A stretch of DNA of 64,000 bases from Todiramphus chloris collaris. Its lineage: Eukaryota > Chordata > Aves > Coraciiformes > Alcedinidae. Of this stretch, positions 8,786 to 20,600 are shown piece after piece. The stretch spans positions 10,649,108-10,713,107 of the forward strand of contig JANVCC010000073.1 of the NCBI GenBank assembly GCA_025345505.1, read 5' to 3'. The notes under the pieces are model-generated. The model made no database searches and was not told the DNA's origin. It saw only the letters and a program-made list of their open reading frames with translations. The translations under genes were made by a program, and so were the position numbers. Every line of letters starts with the position of its first letter. The stretch's first letter is position 1.

Positions 8786-9228
8786 TTTCCAGGGATGGAG
8801 GTGAGGCTGACCAGCCTATAGTTACCTGGGTCCTCCTTTTTGCCCTTTTTGAATATTGGAATGACATAGGCCTTCCTCCAGTCCTCAGGCACCTCTCCTG
8901 ATCTCCAGGACCTCTCAAAGCTTATGGAGAGTGGCGTAGCAATGACCTCTGCCATCTCCCTCATCACTCGCGGGTGTATCCCATCGGGGCCCACGGACTG
9001 TTATGATATCCCATTGGATATCAGTTTGTTCAACTGATATCCAATCCAAGCCTCTTTGACAGAGTTAGAAAATTCCTCCCTCCAGACTTCCTCTGTGGTC
9101 TTGAAGGCCTGGGAGTCCTGGTAGCTGGCCTGAGTAGTAAAGACCGAGGCGAATGTGGCATTCAGTAACTCAGCCTTCTCTCTATCCTCGGTCACCAGCG
9201 CACCCACTTCATTCACCAGCAGGCCCAC
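8786..9228 (-). pseudogene. CR1 ORF2 linker and RT N-terminal part
   Basis: The minus strand has two frames. 9228-9001 encodes VGALVTEDREKAELLNATFASVFT and ends by reading into the inverted repeat at 9013-9045. 8994-8786 encodes MGPDGIHPRVMREMAEVI, PIFKKGKKEDPGNY and SLTSIPGK. These are the standard blocks just before the RT fingers. The break between them coincides with the hairpin. Confidence 0.82.
9013..9045. repeat. Perfect inverted repeat, 14-bp arms, 5-nt loop, inside CR1
   Basis: The left arm ATTGGATATCAGTT (9013-9026) and right arm AACTGATATCCAAT (9032-9045) are exact reverse complements, with loop TGTTC. It lies in the ORF2 linker just before the MGPDG block, where other CR1 copies here have no such structure, so it was probably made after insertion. 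Confidence 0.9.
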
Positions 9229-10673
9229 ATTTCCTCTAGACTTCCTTTTGCCTCCAACATCAAATACCTTATTTTGAATTCAGGTATATGGTAACACTTC
9301 AAGTATTCCACATCTAAACAGCAAACCCAGGGTTCGTCTCCCACATCAAGCCTCAGCATCTACTAAGCTGATCCAGTCATAGTTACTTCCCATCCAGATC
9401 ACACTTAGTATTTCTTGATCACCTATTGGAATTTTGATGCAGATTACCTGCAATTTGGCAAAAAAATTGAAAATTAACCTTGTTACCACAGTCTCTTAAT
9501 TGCTTCTGCAAGGAAAGGGGAATTTAGCACCAGAGTTCTCAACAAGGAGGTTTACTTCATTTGTGATGTGATTAGAAAATTTGAGTTAACCACTCTCCTG
9601 ATTTTTATTTTTTTTTTTAATTACTGTAAGTAGTAGTTTAGCCAGAAGGAAAATGTATGTGGGTGATTTAAGGGCATGATGCTGGCAAGCACATAAGATA
9701 AAAGATTCTGCAATATCTAGTCTATCCTTTCAGTCTTAAGTGTACTATATTGATTTCAGAACTGACAATAACATTGATAGGTTGTTTAAAAATTAATTTT
9801 AACAGTGTTCTATATTGCAGATAAGAAGCAAACCTAAGTTATTGTCCTTCATCTCTGAAACTTTGTATTGCTACCTAGTAAAGCAAGACTTAGATAAGGT
9901 AGTTTAACAAACCATCATCTATTTCTCAAATCAAAAGTATGTAATTGATTTGTTCATTGTGTTCAAGAACAAATAAAGAACAGATCAAGATTCAACTGCT
10001 AAAAATAAAGAAAAAAAAAATAGAATTATTGTAGAATTCAGTAGCTTTATTGTGATTTGGCTTTTCCTGGAATCTCTTGGGGAACAGTATCTTGGCTTGT
10101 AAGAAGCTGATATTATATTCACTGCCTTTTCAAAAATAAATATTCCTGTGCATGCTCTTCTACTTTTAAATATTTATACATATGTTTCTTCTTACAAACT
10201 TGTGATATCTCTATCAATGACAGCAGTTAGACATATGGTTAGAGAACAGATGCTTATTTTTTTTAACTTAAGGTATTAGCTAGTCAACAATTTTTAGTTA
10301 TAAATGATTTACAAGTCTATTACTAAAAGCAGAGTACTCTACCACATCTGTCTGAGAATATATCCTGTACAGTAACAGTCACATACCCTATAAGCTCCAA
10401 AGAGATACTATGCCATAACCCTCTTGCTATGAGTAATACAGAGGATTTATTGTCTCCCTGTCAATTCCCAGATGAATAGTAGGCCAGTGACATGTGAAGA
10501 GATCATCACCTTGCATCTTTCAGTTCCTTTAGAACAGAAACTGTCAAAAAGAGTATTCCTCTTTCACAATGTTATGTGTGACACTGTGGAAATGCTGAGG
10601 ATACTAGATTTCCACTGACTTGCTGATCCTTTAAAAGACTATCATTTATCACACTTCTATTTCATGCAATGAT

Positions 10674-10696
10674 TGTGGGGTTCAAAGAACCCCACA
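10674..10696. repeat. Perfect inverted repeat, 10-bp arms, 3-nt loop
   Basis: TGTGGGGTTC (10674-10683), loop AAA, GAACCCCACA (10687-10696). It is short and isolated; a chance or template-switch product is possible. Confidence 0.85.
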
Positions 10697-11484
10697 GAGA
10701 ATTTTTGGGTTTTATGTACTCCTCAAATTGCTGTGATGTAGTTATACTAGAAAAGGCCCTCTCCACCCTCGTACTGCAGCAGAGAAGGAGATAATCAGAC
10801 ATACCTTCATATTGTCCTTTCCAGAGATAACGTTGAAGCTATTAATAGTGATGTTTTAAATTCCATATTTCAAAAACACCCCCATCAAAAGCAAACATTC
10901 AAGCATGACCTTTAATTTTCCTTATATCAGCAGCAAAGGACCTTTCCAGAAATATTTTGCCCAATGGCACTCATTTTATATTAGCCTTTGCTCATTCAAG
11001 CTTCTTTAACACGTCTGGAGGGTCCTTAAACAAATTTTTTGACACTATTGATGGAACCTTTCCGACAGCTCATTAAGTGAAGGGCACAGAATTCATGAGC
11101 TTTTCCAAACATGCCTAGAGACTCATGTTCATCAGAATTCAGTGCTAGCTAACAGATTGCTGCAGCTCTAATTAAGATGTAAAGTAATGCTAAGCACACA
11201 ACCTTTAGTAAATCAAATGCAAATGCACCTATTAAAAAAATTCTTTCAATTGTAATAAGTTTACCAAAAGAGAATATTATGATTGCACTTAATGAAAAAG
11301 AGGAACAGTTTTATATCACAGAGTATCTAAAAGCCAAGCGGAAAACAACCCTTTTAAACAAGTGACAGCATATTAAAGAAACTCCTTGTTGTGATGACGA
11401 GATTATTAAAACATATTTTTAACACAAACTGCCACAATCTCTCAATGGAATTTCTAATGAAACACACATTATACCCTTCTGTTA

Positions 11485-11508
11485 ATATTATTATTATTAT
11501 TATTATTG
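11485..11508 (+). repeat. (ATT)n microsatellite
   Basis: About seven to eight ATT units, nearly uninterrupted. Confidence 0.9.
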
Positions 11509-14292
11509 TTAAAAGTGTTTCAATGAAAACCCGAAGTATGGTCATAACTGCAATGGTTCCTAGGGAAGTGACTTCCAAATATTAAATTGCAGTCAAAGGC
11601 CTACAACATTTCCATTAACAGCAAAAACTTCTTTTGATATGATACCAATGTAACCTCTAGCTGTATATTTCACATCCAATATAAGCAAAGGGTGTCATTT
11701 CACTATATAATAACTTAGATTGGGATGGTTGTTTTGTAAATGTTTGTTGCCCCAAAGAGATTGAAAGAAGCAAACAGAATACCAACAAAGAGTTTTCAGG
11801 AAAGTTTTATACACTACCGAATAGGGCAATGTTTTTATTATTATTATGGAGAGCAATAATATACTTATGCCATGCCCTGAGTATCATGCTCACTTGCATT
11901 CCTCAGATCACATACTGTGAGACTAATACAGCAACAGTACGTAACAGTATAGAACTCTACATAGATACTTCTCTATAACATAAATATCAAAAGCATTTAC
12001 ATTAAAAAATGAACCTATTTAAAATATATATAGAAACAGGCATAACAGAGAATAAAACTATGAGCAATAAGCAAAAATATTTGAAGATTCTCTTCAGAGG
12101 CTCTACAGTAATGCATAGAAACTTACATGTATCACAGGCTGCCTTTAAAACATCGTGAACCTGAACTCTGTTCCCTGTGCTAATCTAGACATTGAGGATC
12201 TATATGTACATGACTGACTCATTCTTGCAAAGTGTAAGGCCTATTAAGAAAGCAAATTCATCATTGTAATCTCCCACTTTTGTTATCAAAAAAAGTGCAA
12301 AAATATGCCACATATTTTTGAGCACCCCACATTTTGTTTCTAGCAGAAGAACTTACAGTTTATGAACTTTCTTCCCTGTTGCTCTGTTTCTTTTCTCCTC
12401 CTCTAACAACAGCAGAGAGTAATAAGATTGGTGCTGTCAAGAAAGCAGCAGAATTTAGTCACTTTCTGCACCAGTGGCTCCCTCTCTTGAGGACTCAATG
12501 AAATAGGGCCTCCTTGACACAAATATGAAGATGCAGTGGAGACCAATGATGCATCACCTAAAGGCCTGCAGGAGGACTTATTAGCAGCTGATGTGGAGAA
12601 CAGTTTTGCCTTATCACAGCAGTAATGAAATCTACAGGATTAGACTGCTGTGCACCTCCTGTGCAAAGCTTCATAGCCAAACTTCTCTCTCATATGTATA
12701 TGTCATTTTCCCTGCCAAAAGCTCATGATACAGCAACTTCCAGATAGAGAGCTGCTCTTATATAGCTAATGCATGGCATAAACGCCAGCTGCTCAGTAGT
12801 ACATGCTTCAACTAACTAGTGAAATTCATATTCTTAGTCTTACATCCAGTTAACAGGTTGACAAAGAATTTATGTCTGACTTAAGAGCCTCACTCTCTGA
12901 GAACTGATGGCTTGAAACACATTGATCCTCAGACTTTTAAACACATGCTTAGCTTCCAATGTGGCATTAAAATAGGTCAGTTTCAATGGGACATAACTGA
13001 GGCTGTAGACAGCAAAACTGCCTTGATGCTTTACACCTCTGAATGAACGAAAGGAATCAGTCAGGGAAGTGGTAAGTGCAACAATATTCACCAGCAGGAA
13101 CACAACACAAACTGCATTCCTAACTATACCCTCTAGCTGTTAACTCCCATATTAACCAGATTGTAAAAATAAGATGAGGGAAAAGTGTCTGTTCTCAGGA
13201 CAAAATTACTGTCAGAATTTCTGCACATAGAAAAAAAACAGTTGAGAGACATCATGACTGACTCTCAGCATCTAAATAAGTGATTGGTGCCTGTCCCAGC
13301 CCTAACTATTGTCAGTGCCTTTCACGGACAAATAATACCCACTGTTTGTGTTTTATCAAAACACAAAAGAACAAATCCTTCTCTTATAAATGCAAAATAA
13401 AACTGTTTACCTCTTCTGGCAGACAGTGTTAACATTCTTTTCCTGTCTGCTTCCCTCCTTTTTAATATCCCCCATGAAAATGCACAATCATGTTTAAATG
13501 TGGATTCTGAAAATACACACCACTGAGTGTTCAACTATCCTACCTTTGCAGCCCTGAAACTGTGTGACTTGTCAGCATATTCTTTCAGCGCTGAACTCGC
13601 GTGATGTTCCTCAGCTCAGCAACTATTTTATTTTTCACCAGTGTCAGAAAAAAAGGTGAGCATGACAAGAAGTTGAAAAGATGTTCAATATAAGTAGCTT
13701 TTTATCCTCCCACCTCTTTCCTTGTAATTTTTTCCATGTCTTATATAATCACCCCAAGTCTTATAGCCCAGTAACTAAACATTCCTGCATTTATTTTTCT
13801 GAAGAGTGCTTTCAGGGTCTCATACTGCTTTTGCTGGCTTTGTATTTCAATTAATCTTTGGGGAAAATTGAAACTTGTTTTTGAGATGTTAGGTTTCTTT
13901 TCAATCCTGTATTGTCCTTCACTTCTTTAGGGCTTTCATATGTTCACAGAGCACAGAGAGGGGCTAAGAGGATAAAATTCCATTCAGGCGGATGACGATG
14001 GAAGGTGGCAGACAAGTGGAATGTCCCTGAACATTTTACCCTCTGCCACACTGCTCTCAAAGGCTCGTTCTTTCATTGTTTGCATGTAACCCATGGCTTT
14101 CTTTTCTGACATCTTTTACTTGAATTCTCCTTGTGGTGAATCACAGGGATGGAAGGGTAGATTCAGATTCATTTGTTTCACATACTATTAGAGAAAATTC
14201 TGCATTACTATCAAAAAGCTTTGTTAGGAGCTCAGGTGTTGTTGTGGGGGGTGTGAAAACATATAAAGATATTTTTCCTTGTTACTTGCTAC

Positions 14293-14312
14293 AGAGCCCT
14301 AACCAGGGCTCT
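14293..14312. repeat. Small perfect hairpin
   Basis: AGAGCCCT (14293-14300), loop AACC, AGGGCTCT (14305-14312). Confidence 0.85.
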
Positions 14313-14953
14313 ACTTGACACAAAAATAAGTGGAATGCACTTCAGATAAAAGCAGCACTATAATTTATTAAGCAAGAGTAATGATTTAGGTAATTAGTAA
14401 AATATATCAAAGAATCAACTATGTTAAACTGATTCAACTGATGTCAAGGTCACTACATTACTACTAGGCAATGAATCAAAGGTAGGTGAATGTAACTAAA
14501 ACAGTGTGATTATAAGTAAACTTCTATGCAGCTAACACAAGCAATGTGATTATAATATTTGTACTAATGAACCCATAAGCAGTAGACTGATTTGGGGCTG
14601 AGGCTATTGATCTTTTTACAGGGATTGTGAGTGGGCAGAAGGAAGGGGATAAGGGTAGTCCTCCTTTTCAGTCACGAGATTCAGAATAGATCCCCTTTCC
14701 CTCCAAACTCCTTTGGAGAATAAGGTAAGATCTACCCCTAGTCCCAGACCTGGTTGATGGTTTATGTCTAAAGACACAGGGAAAGGACAGAATATGAGGT
14801 GTTGAAGTTTGTGTAACACTTAGTGTAACACAGTACCTTAAAGTAAATGATAGCAGCAATTCATTAACATTGATACATCAATACTAAATCAGAATAAACA
14901 TTTTATTATGATAAATGCAATAATTTCTATAAGATCTAAGAAACAAATCGCAT

Positions 14954-14968
14954 ACACACACACACACA
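14954..14968 (+). repeat. (CA)n microsatellite
   Basis: A 15-bp AC/CA run, followed shortly by a TATATAT stretch. Confidence 0.9.
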
Positions 14969-15371
14969 GAGTTATATATATCTACAGAGGTGAACCTGTA
15001 CATAAGATGGAATTATTCTATGGACTGAAAATAAATTTGGCAGCCTGTGATCTCCATGATTTTTTTGGAAAAAGTCCTGTAGATCAGAAATACATATACT
15101 TTCATTGGTCTGAGCAGATGAATGTTACGTCTCCCCTCACTGACCTTCCCAGATGGATGGTCTATCTCCCGCTTTGTCAGATGGTACGGCCTGAGAGCCA
15201 TCCCAGCTCAGGGAGACATGTGAGACTCAGGCCTGCTGAGATCCAGGAGAGCTCCAATGAGCCTCGCTTAGCATCAGTACTTACAGGGTCATGAGATGAC
15301 TGACTTTGGGCAAAACTAGGCTAGTGCTTTTACACTGAAATCAACAATACCCCTGTGGGGAGGGGGACGGG

Positions 15372-15992
15372 GTGCAGCCCCTCCTTGGCCCCCTCTATTC
15401 AGAGTATTCAGGAGCGATGGATATGGCTGGGCCCAACCCCTACCTCCCTATCTCACTGACTCATTCTCCAACCCTCATGGGGAGATTATTTGTGGTTTCA
15501 GGAATTGCCCAAGATCAAAACACATCAGGAACCAAAATAATGTTTGGTTTCAGGAGGCCCATACACAAGGACCAAGTGTACTGGAAGTCAAGGCCTACCA
15601 AGTTTCCCACACTTCTGCTCTCCCTGTGCCTAACAAAGAGCAGCAGCACTGGTTGCACTGCAGCCCGGGAGCCTCTCATCATGCTGCCCAGGAGTGAGAC
15701 TCTCTGCAGAGCCACACAGGGCCAGGGGCTGTACCACCACAGGCACGTGTGTAAGACAAGACAGAATTTCAGTGCATATGACTGGAAAAGAGTATTCAGT
15801 TCTGGGAGTAACTACATGGATTTGAGGGAAAAGTTGGATAAAATATGGAGAGACCCTTTATACCTACAGTACATGACAGCAGTCATGGATCTGACTGAGG
15901 ACTTGGATATCCTCAGGCATTCCACATATTTTGGACCACAGGCCATCCTAAAACTACTTCATAGTGGATCCAGAAACAGCATAGTGGCTTAG
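15372..15992 (+). CDS. Unrecognised 206-codon ORF, doubtful
   Basis: This is the longest open frame in the window that is not part of a CR1. It runs from an ATG at 15372 to a TAG at 15990-15992. I see no signal peptide, membrane segment, zinc-finger or catalytic motif. Composition is ordinary with many S, T, L and R residues, and there is no repeat structure. The ATG context is not strong, and no splice or promoter evidence is visible nearby. An ORF of this length can arise by chance in a GC-richer patch, or it could be a fragment of an old retroelement. I would not call it a gene without expression or conservation. Confidence 0.15.
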   Translation: MQPLLGPLYSEYSGAMDMAGPNPYLPISLTHSPTLMGRLFVVSGIAQDQNTSGTKIMFGFRRPIHKDQVYWKSRPTKFPTLLLSLCLTKSSSTGCTAAREPLIMLPRSETLCRATQGQGLYHHRHVCKTRQNFSAYDWKRVFSSGSNYMDLREKLDKIWRDPLYLQYMTAVMDLTEDLDILRHSTYFGPQAILKLLHSGSRNSIVA

Positions 15993-16040
15993 GATCTCTG
16001 CTTCTGCGCACTTATGAGCATAAAGGCCTGGACAAGGAGG

Positions 16041-17463
16041 CGGCTATACTTAATAAACTAAAACTCTCAAGAAAGTTATAGTTTGAAATTATAAGAGGCT
16101 AATTACTTAGCCTTTGTTTATTGTTCATCTCTTCATCAGGATCTCACAAACTGAAGTCAATTAGGGCAGGATTATGGCACTTATTTGTTCATTTCACTCT
16201 TTTTATGTACTAAAAAGAAAAGTCTGAACTTTCTCTTTTGAAAATCTTGCAAAAGTTTTTAGATTCTTGGTTCTCTGCCTTCATCACTCACAACAGGACA
16301 TAGAAAATGGCTGAAATATAGTATGCAGCTATCAATTCCTCTCTGATACAGATTATCAGTGAATTCCATCTCTATAGAACAGTCCCTAGGTGTGTCTAAC
16401 GTTAGTTTAGGGTGAGAGCTAGGGCAGGGAATACAGTAAAATACTTGCAGTAGAGTACCTGACCCTTAGAGCTGCAAATGCTCTCATTCCTTTTCCTCCC
16501 TTCTTTTATTTTTAAAAAGTTCATGGAAACACTTATTCCAGCCTCTGAACATCATCATAGAGTTTCATAAGGAACAAGATTCCCACAAGGCCTCATAAAA
16601 GTTATTCTTTGTGTTACAGCTCTACTTCAAAGAAAAAAAAAAACAAACAAAAAAATTTACTATAACCTTGCTGTCATAGAGTGCTTATAGCCAGGGCGTT
16701 CACTGGGAATAATCCATAATAAAAAGGAACCCTTTGAGACTATCTCTCCAATTGCCATATATAAAACAAAGAAGAAAATAAAGTGTTGGATGCTTAGCTG
16801 TAGATTAAGCTACTGACACCCACAGCATCCAAACTAAAGGAAGGAATAAAGATATGCTAATTATATAGCAATACGTGAAGTGCTGCTCTTTGTGGGTTTT
16901 ATGTTGCTTTACATCACATCTTTTAGTTCCAATTTCTTATTATCTTTTTGTTTCTTTGTTTGTCTGGTTTTGCTTTGTTTTTGTTTCATTTTTGTTTGTT
17001 TGTTTGTTTGTGTTTTGTTTGTTTTTTAGCTCAAGCTGTCACTATTTCCACAGCACTCTGAACAAGTTTGCACTAATACAGGTCCTTTGAACATTGTGAA
17101 GACTAGAATTTAGCAAGTGCAAATGCTGGGAGGAAAGGAGACCTTAAACACTGAAGTGGTGGGGCCTAAATTAAACCCTACAGTCCTAACTTTCACAAAC
17201 AATGACTGTCGTACCCCTGAAGAGAAATACCATGCCATTTTACTTGGTTATTGTGCTTTTTTTAAAGCAGATACATATCTAAAGACCTGAGTGGTTAAGA
17301 TATGAATCTTCAAAAGCAAAATCCATAGATTATACAAAGCAAAAAACCGTAAAGCAATACGATTTTTTTTCACAACAGCTAGCAGCTTCATCTTAGGTCC
17401 ACCTCACTCTGACACTACATTTGGTCTTAAACCCAGGTATTTTATTTATTTATATAATAAATA
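16041..17463. other. AT-rich DNA without genes
   Basis: No ORF with motifs and no recognisable transposon. It holds the TTTG-rich run at 16945-17030 and a TTTA-type run at 17440-17454. Confidence 0.5.
16945..17030 (+). repeat. T/G-rich simple sequence, (TTTG)n core
   Basis: A T-rich stretch with a run of GTTT units at about 16991-17022. A short hydrophobic ORF over it is an artefact of composition. Confidence 0.85.
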
Positions 17464-17614
17464 ATGGTTGTGGAGTTTCTTTCTCTGGAGATATTCAAAA
17501 CCTATATGGATGCAATCATGTGTAGTGTGCTCTAGTCAAAATTGCTTTGACGATGGGGTTGGACTAGATGATCTCTAGAGGTCCCTTCAACTCCAACAAT
17601 TTGTGATTTTGTGT
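17464..17614 (+). mobile_element. CR1 LINE extreme 3' fragment
   Basis: The plus strand carries the end of ORF2 (VVE..SLEIFKTYMD block) and the CR1 3' UTR signature GGACTAGATGATCTCTAGAG followed by CCTTC and a degraded ATTCTGTG tail (TTGTGATTTTGTGT). 5' truncation is near 17464. About 150 bp, diverged. Confidence 0.85.
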
Positions 17615-20600
17615 AATGGGAAGACTCAGTAGTGCTAGAGAATACCTGTCCTTCCTCCTGTGAACCCTTATAGCCTGCCCTCTTTCTCTGTGAGCACATC
17701 TGTAGTGAAAAGCTACTGTTGCATCCAGCTAAAACACATTCTGTTAATCACCCTATTTCACAAGTTTCTTTCAGTGTTAGAGTGCACAGTTAGAAACCTC
17801 TGTTCTCTAGAAACTTCTCAGTGAGTAGCTGGTCTATAAAAGATCAATGTGATGCCAGTGTAACTAGCATTGAACTTAACTTCAGCCTTTTCTTCCTCAC
17901 ACACCCCAATATCTTGGAAGCAAGCTTAGGCTATTCAGTTCTTCAAGGATTATGAACCATGACTATTTTAGGAAAGATCTATTAATAAAAAAGGATGATC
18001 GTGCTAGTGATGTAGAAAAAATTATGAGTGTAAATGGAGCCTTTGGAAAGATATGAAATGTACATAACTTCACCTCTTATTTATATTTCTTATATGGAAG
18101 TTTTGTTTCATCACTTCATTGTGAAAAGATCAGAGAGAGGTGCTTTATACAGTACATTGTTTACATGAAAGATGGAGATTATTTTCCATATAGAAGACCT
18201 GCATTGTGATTATACAGTTACCTCATTTCAGATTCAGAGCCTCCATGCATTCAGTTTATGTGCATTTTTTTTTCCAAGCAGTTTCAGTTAAGTCAAAAAG
18301 AATATATTTTTCTGTTCCTCTTCTAGTCTTACTTCTACTTAAATTAATAAATTAGATTGGTAATATTTATTTTTCAGCACTTTTATAAAGGGACAGAAAT
18401 ACATATACAAAGCAAACATGTAACAAAAGGAAAACTTTTGATCGAAGTCATATGACCACAAATTATTTTGAGTAGTCTTCACCAAAACAAAGAGCTCCTA
18501 CTTCAAGAACTCTTGTTCTAGCCTCTTTCATGTGAATTCTCTTTCATCATCTTTTTCTTTTTTGTCTAAAGTTTTTTAATAGAATAAAGATCTTGCCACT
18601 TTATAAAATGTGTGATTTCTAAGGATTAATAAGAATTCCTTAATAATGAAATAACAGTTTCAGTGAAATCAATATGGCAGGATTTTCTTTCTTCTGATTT
18701 CTCAAAGTCTGAGTACAAATGCCATGTGTTAACTATAGCACTTGAAGTCTAAATACTTGTATCTCTTAGGCTAGAACCTACTCTACAGATAATAGATATA
18801 TGCAGTTGAATAATCTTACTTAATTTTTGTAGACACATGAACATGTCAAGGAGTCCAGTTCTAATTAAAAAGCAAATACACAACTACATAATTTCAGTGA
18901 CTGCAGAAAAGTTACGTATCATTTATATCCGTGTGCTTGCGTTGTCATCACTGCAGTGATAACTTGAATACAACTGCAAGAAAAAAAATTTCAGTTAAGA
19001 TCTTCCATCATCTCTTAACTTAAGAAATATGCAAGATCCCATGTACCAACAGCCCTCATCAAATCCTCTAAGATCATAAATTTGCTAAAAACCTTATTTC
19101 CTTGACACTTTCTAGACTTTGTAGTTTATCTTTCTTGTATTTGTTTTGAAAATCTCCATCAGACACACTCTCATTTTAACACGAGTCAGCTTGAAGTTGG
19201 CACCTGATAATTATTGTACCAAGTAAAAAAGATAATTCACTAATATTTCCTACATTTATTATTTAGGTTCTTCCTGAAGTAGGACTGAGTTAATACCCAT
19301 TTCAAACAGGAGAAATCTTAGCTTCCTCAGAATGGTTTGAAAAATGTTTTGAACCCTTCAACAAAAGCAAATGCACAGGAGATTCACTATTCCTTAAGTC
19401 AAAGGGAGAATTATTGAATTTTCATTGGCTTCTGGGGAAACAGAATCTAGCTCAGGAAGCATGAAGAAGGAAGATGCAACAACTAAAGCTGCTTGCTATT
19501 AGCACCCAGACCAGTGAATCAAAAGGAACACTTCAGACCCACAAAAAGAAATCACACCAATAGAAAAGAGTGTTTCCTAACCTTATCAAGAAAGAGAAGA
19601 AAACATTGGGATGAATTAAATGCACGATGTGTTTTAAGGAACTTTTGAAATGTCTGAAGTGCCTTCATAGAAAAAGGCATTTGCTCTCACAGAAGGAGCA
19701 ATGCAGTGAAAGGGATGTCATTTCAAAGCAAAATCTATAGGTCGTGCCAATATAATGACAAAAGGGATAACATATAGACTGAGGTGAATGAAATTTTCTA
19801 TTTTCTCAGCCTATAAAGGAATTGGTCATTTTTTGAAAAACTCTGGTGAGAACCACTGCAGTACTTTTAATTTGAACTTTGAAAAGCAAATTGCCACACA
19901 GAGGTCATGCCTATTCACATTTTCTTAGATATTTGTCTGAAATAATCATTCACCTTGTGGTTTTATTGTCCTCAGGCCTATCTACTTACTACTACTAATA
20001 AGACACTAGTAAAATTTTGAAGTGATGTTATATTCACAAATTTTCATTCTTTGGTCAAAATATGAATTTTTTCTATCTCATTCATTCTCATTAGAAATAG
20101 CTGAACAAACCTTGTCTAAGTGGAAAATTCAATCTTCACAAATAGGAACAAACTTCATTCCCATAGTGCAAGAGAATATAGTAGAATGCATATTTCCATG
20201 TGCATTAGGTTTTAAAAAAGAAACTAGATTGATGAATATGCTTTTCATTCTTTTTAGTAATCATATTATGAACACACAAGTAGCTTCAGAGTGTGAATGA
20301 TGATGTAATATTTCAGCAATGGCACTGCTGATGACACTTGGCTTCTGACCTCATGCTTAAACCATGTTAGTTATATATTACTATTTTAAAATTCACACCT
20401 GTGGATTAAGGAAGAGATGATTAGAGAGTAATAACTATAAGGCTTTTATTCAACCAGTTAAGTATTTTCAGCACCCCTTAGATTAACGCTTGGATTAAAA
20501 AAGAAGAAAGGTGGTAATATGCACTTGAGAATTTTAGATAACATCTACCGTTGACTTCTTAGAGATCAGAGAACCATAGAATAAAGAAAAATAGAATGAG

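Larger units (their letters stand above)
7475..9265 (-). mobile_element. CR1 LINE, 5'-truncated, about 1.8 kb
   Basis: A second CR1 subfamily, minus strand. The 3' end is GATAGAATCATAG near 7475; the 5' truncation is near 9265 in the linker upstream of the RT. It contains nearly all of the RT, the C-terminal block and the 3' UTR. It differs from the copy at 886 in motifs such as [20 protein letters not shown] and [20 protein letters not shown]. It lies about 100 bp from the fragment at 7041-7366 but belongs to a different subfamily, so the two are separate insertions. Confidence 0.93.
9266..14290. other. Long AT-rich stretch without genes
   Basis: I see no exon, RNA gene or mobile element. 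Open frames are short and lack motifs. Small items listed separately are the hairpin at 10674 and the ATT repeat at 11485. About 11090-11300 is rich in TAATTA-type and octamer-like (ATGCAAAT) motifs and is discussed as a candidate non-coding element. Confidence 0.5.
14291..16040. other. Unassigned region with GC-richer core and a 206-codon ORF
   Basis: The part 14980-16030 is noticeably less AT-rich than its neighbours. On the minus strand an AATAAA hexamer at about 14365-14370 lies near a small perfect hairpin (14293-14312), an arrangement that could be the end of an old LTR, but I could not find matching TG...CA termini or a target duplication. A CA repeat lies at 14954-14968. I do not recognise any known family. 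Confidence 0.35.

Noticed and set aside
16875..17090. 71-codon hydrophobic frame resembling a membrane protein
   Set aside because: Its Phe/Val/Leu content comes from the TTTG simple repeat.
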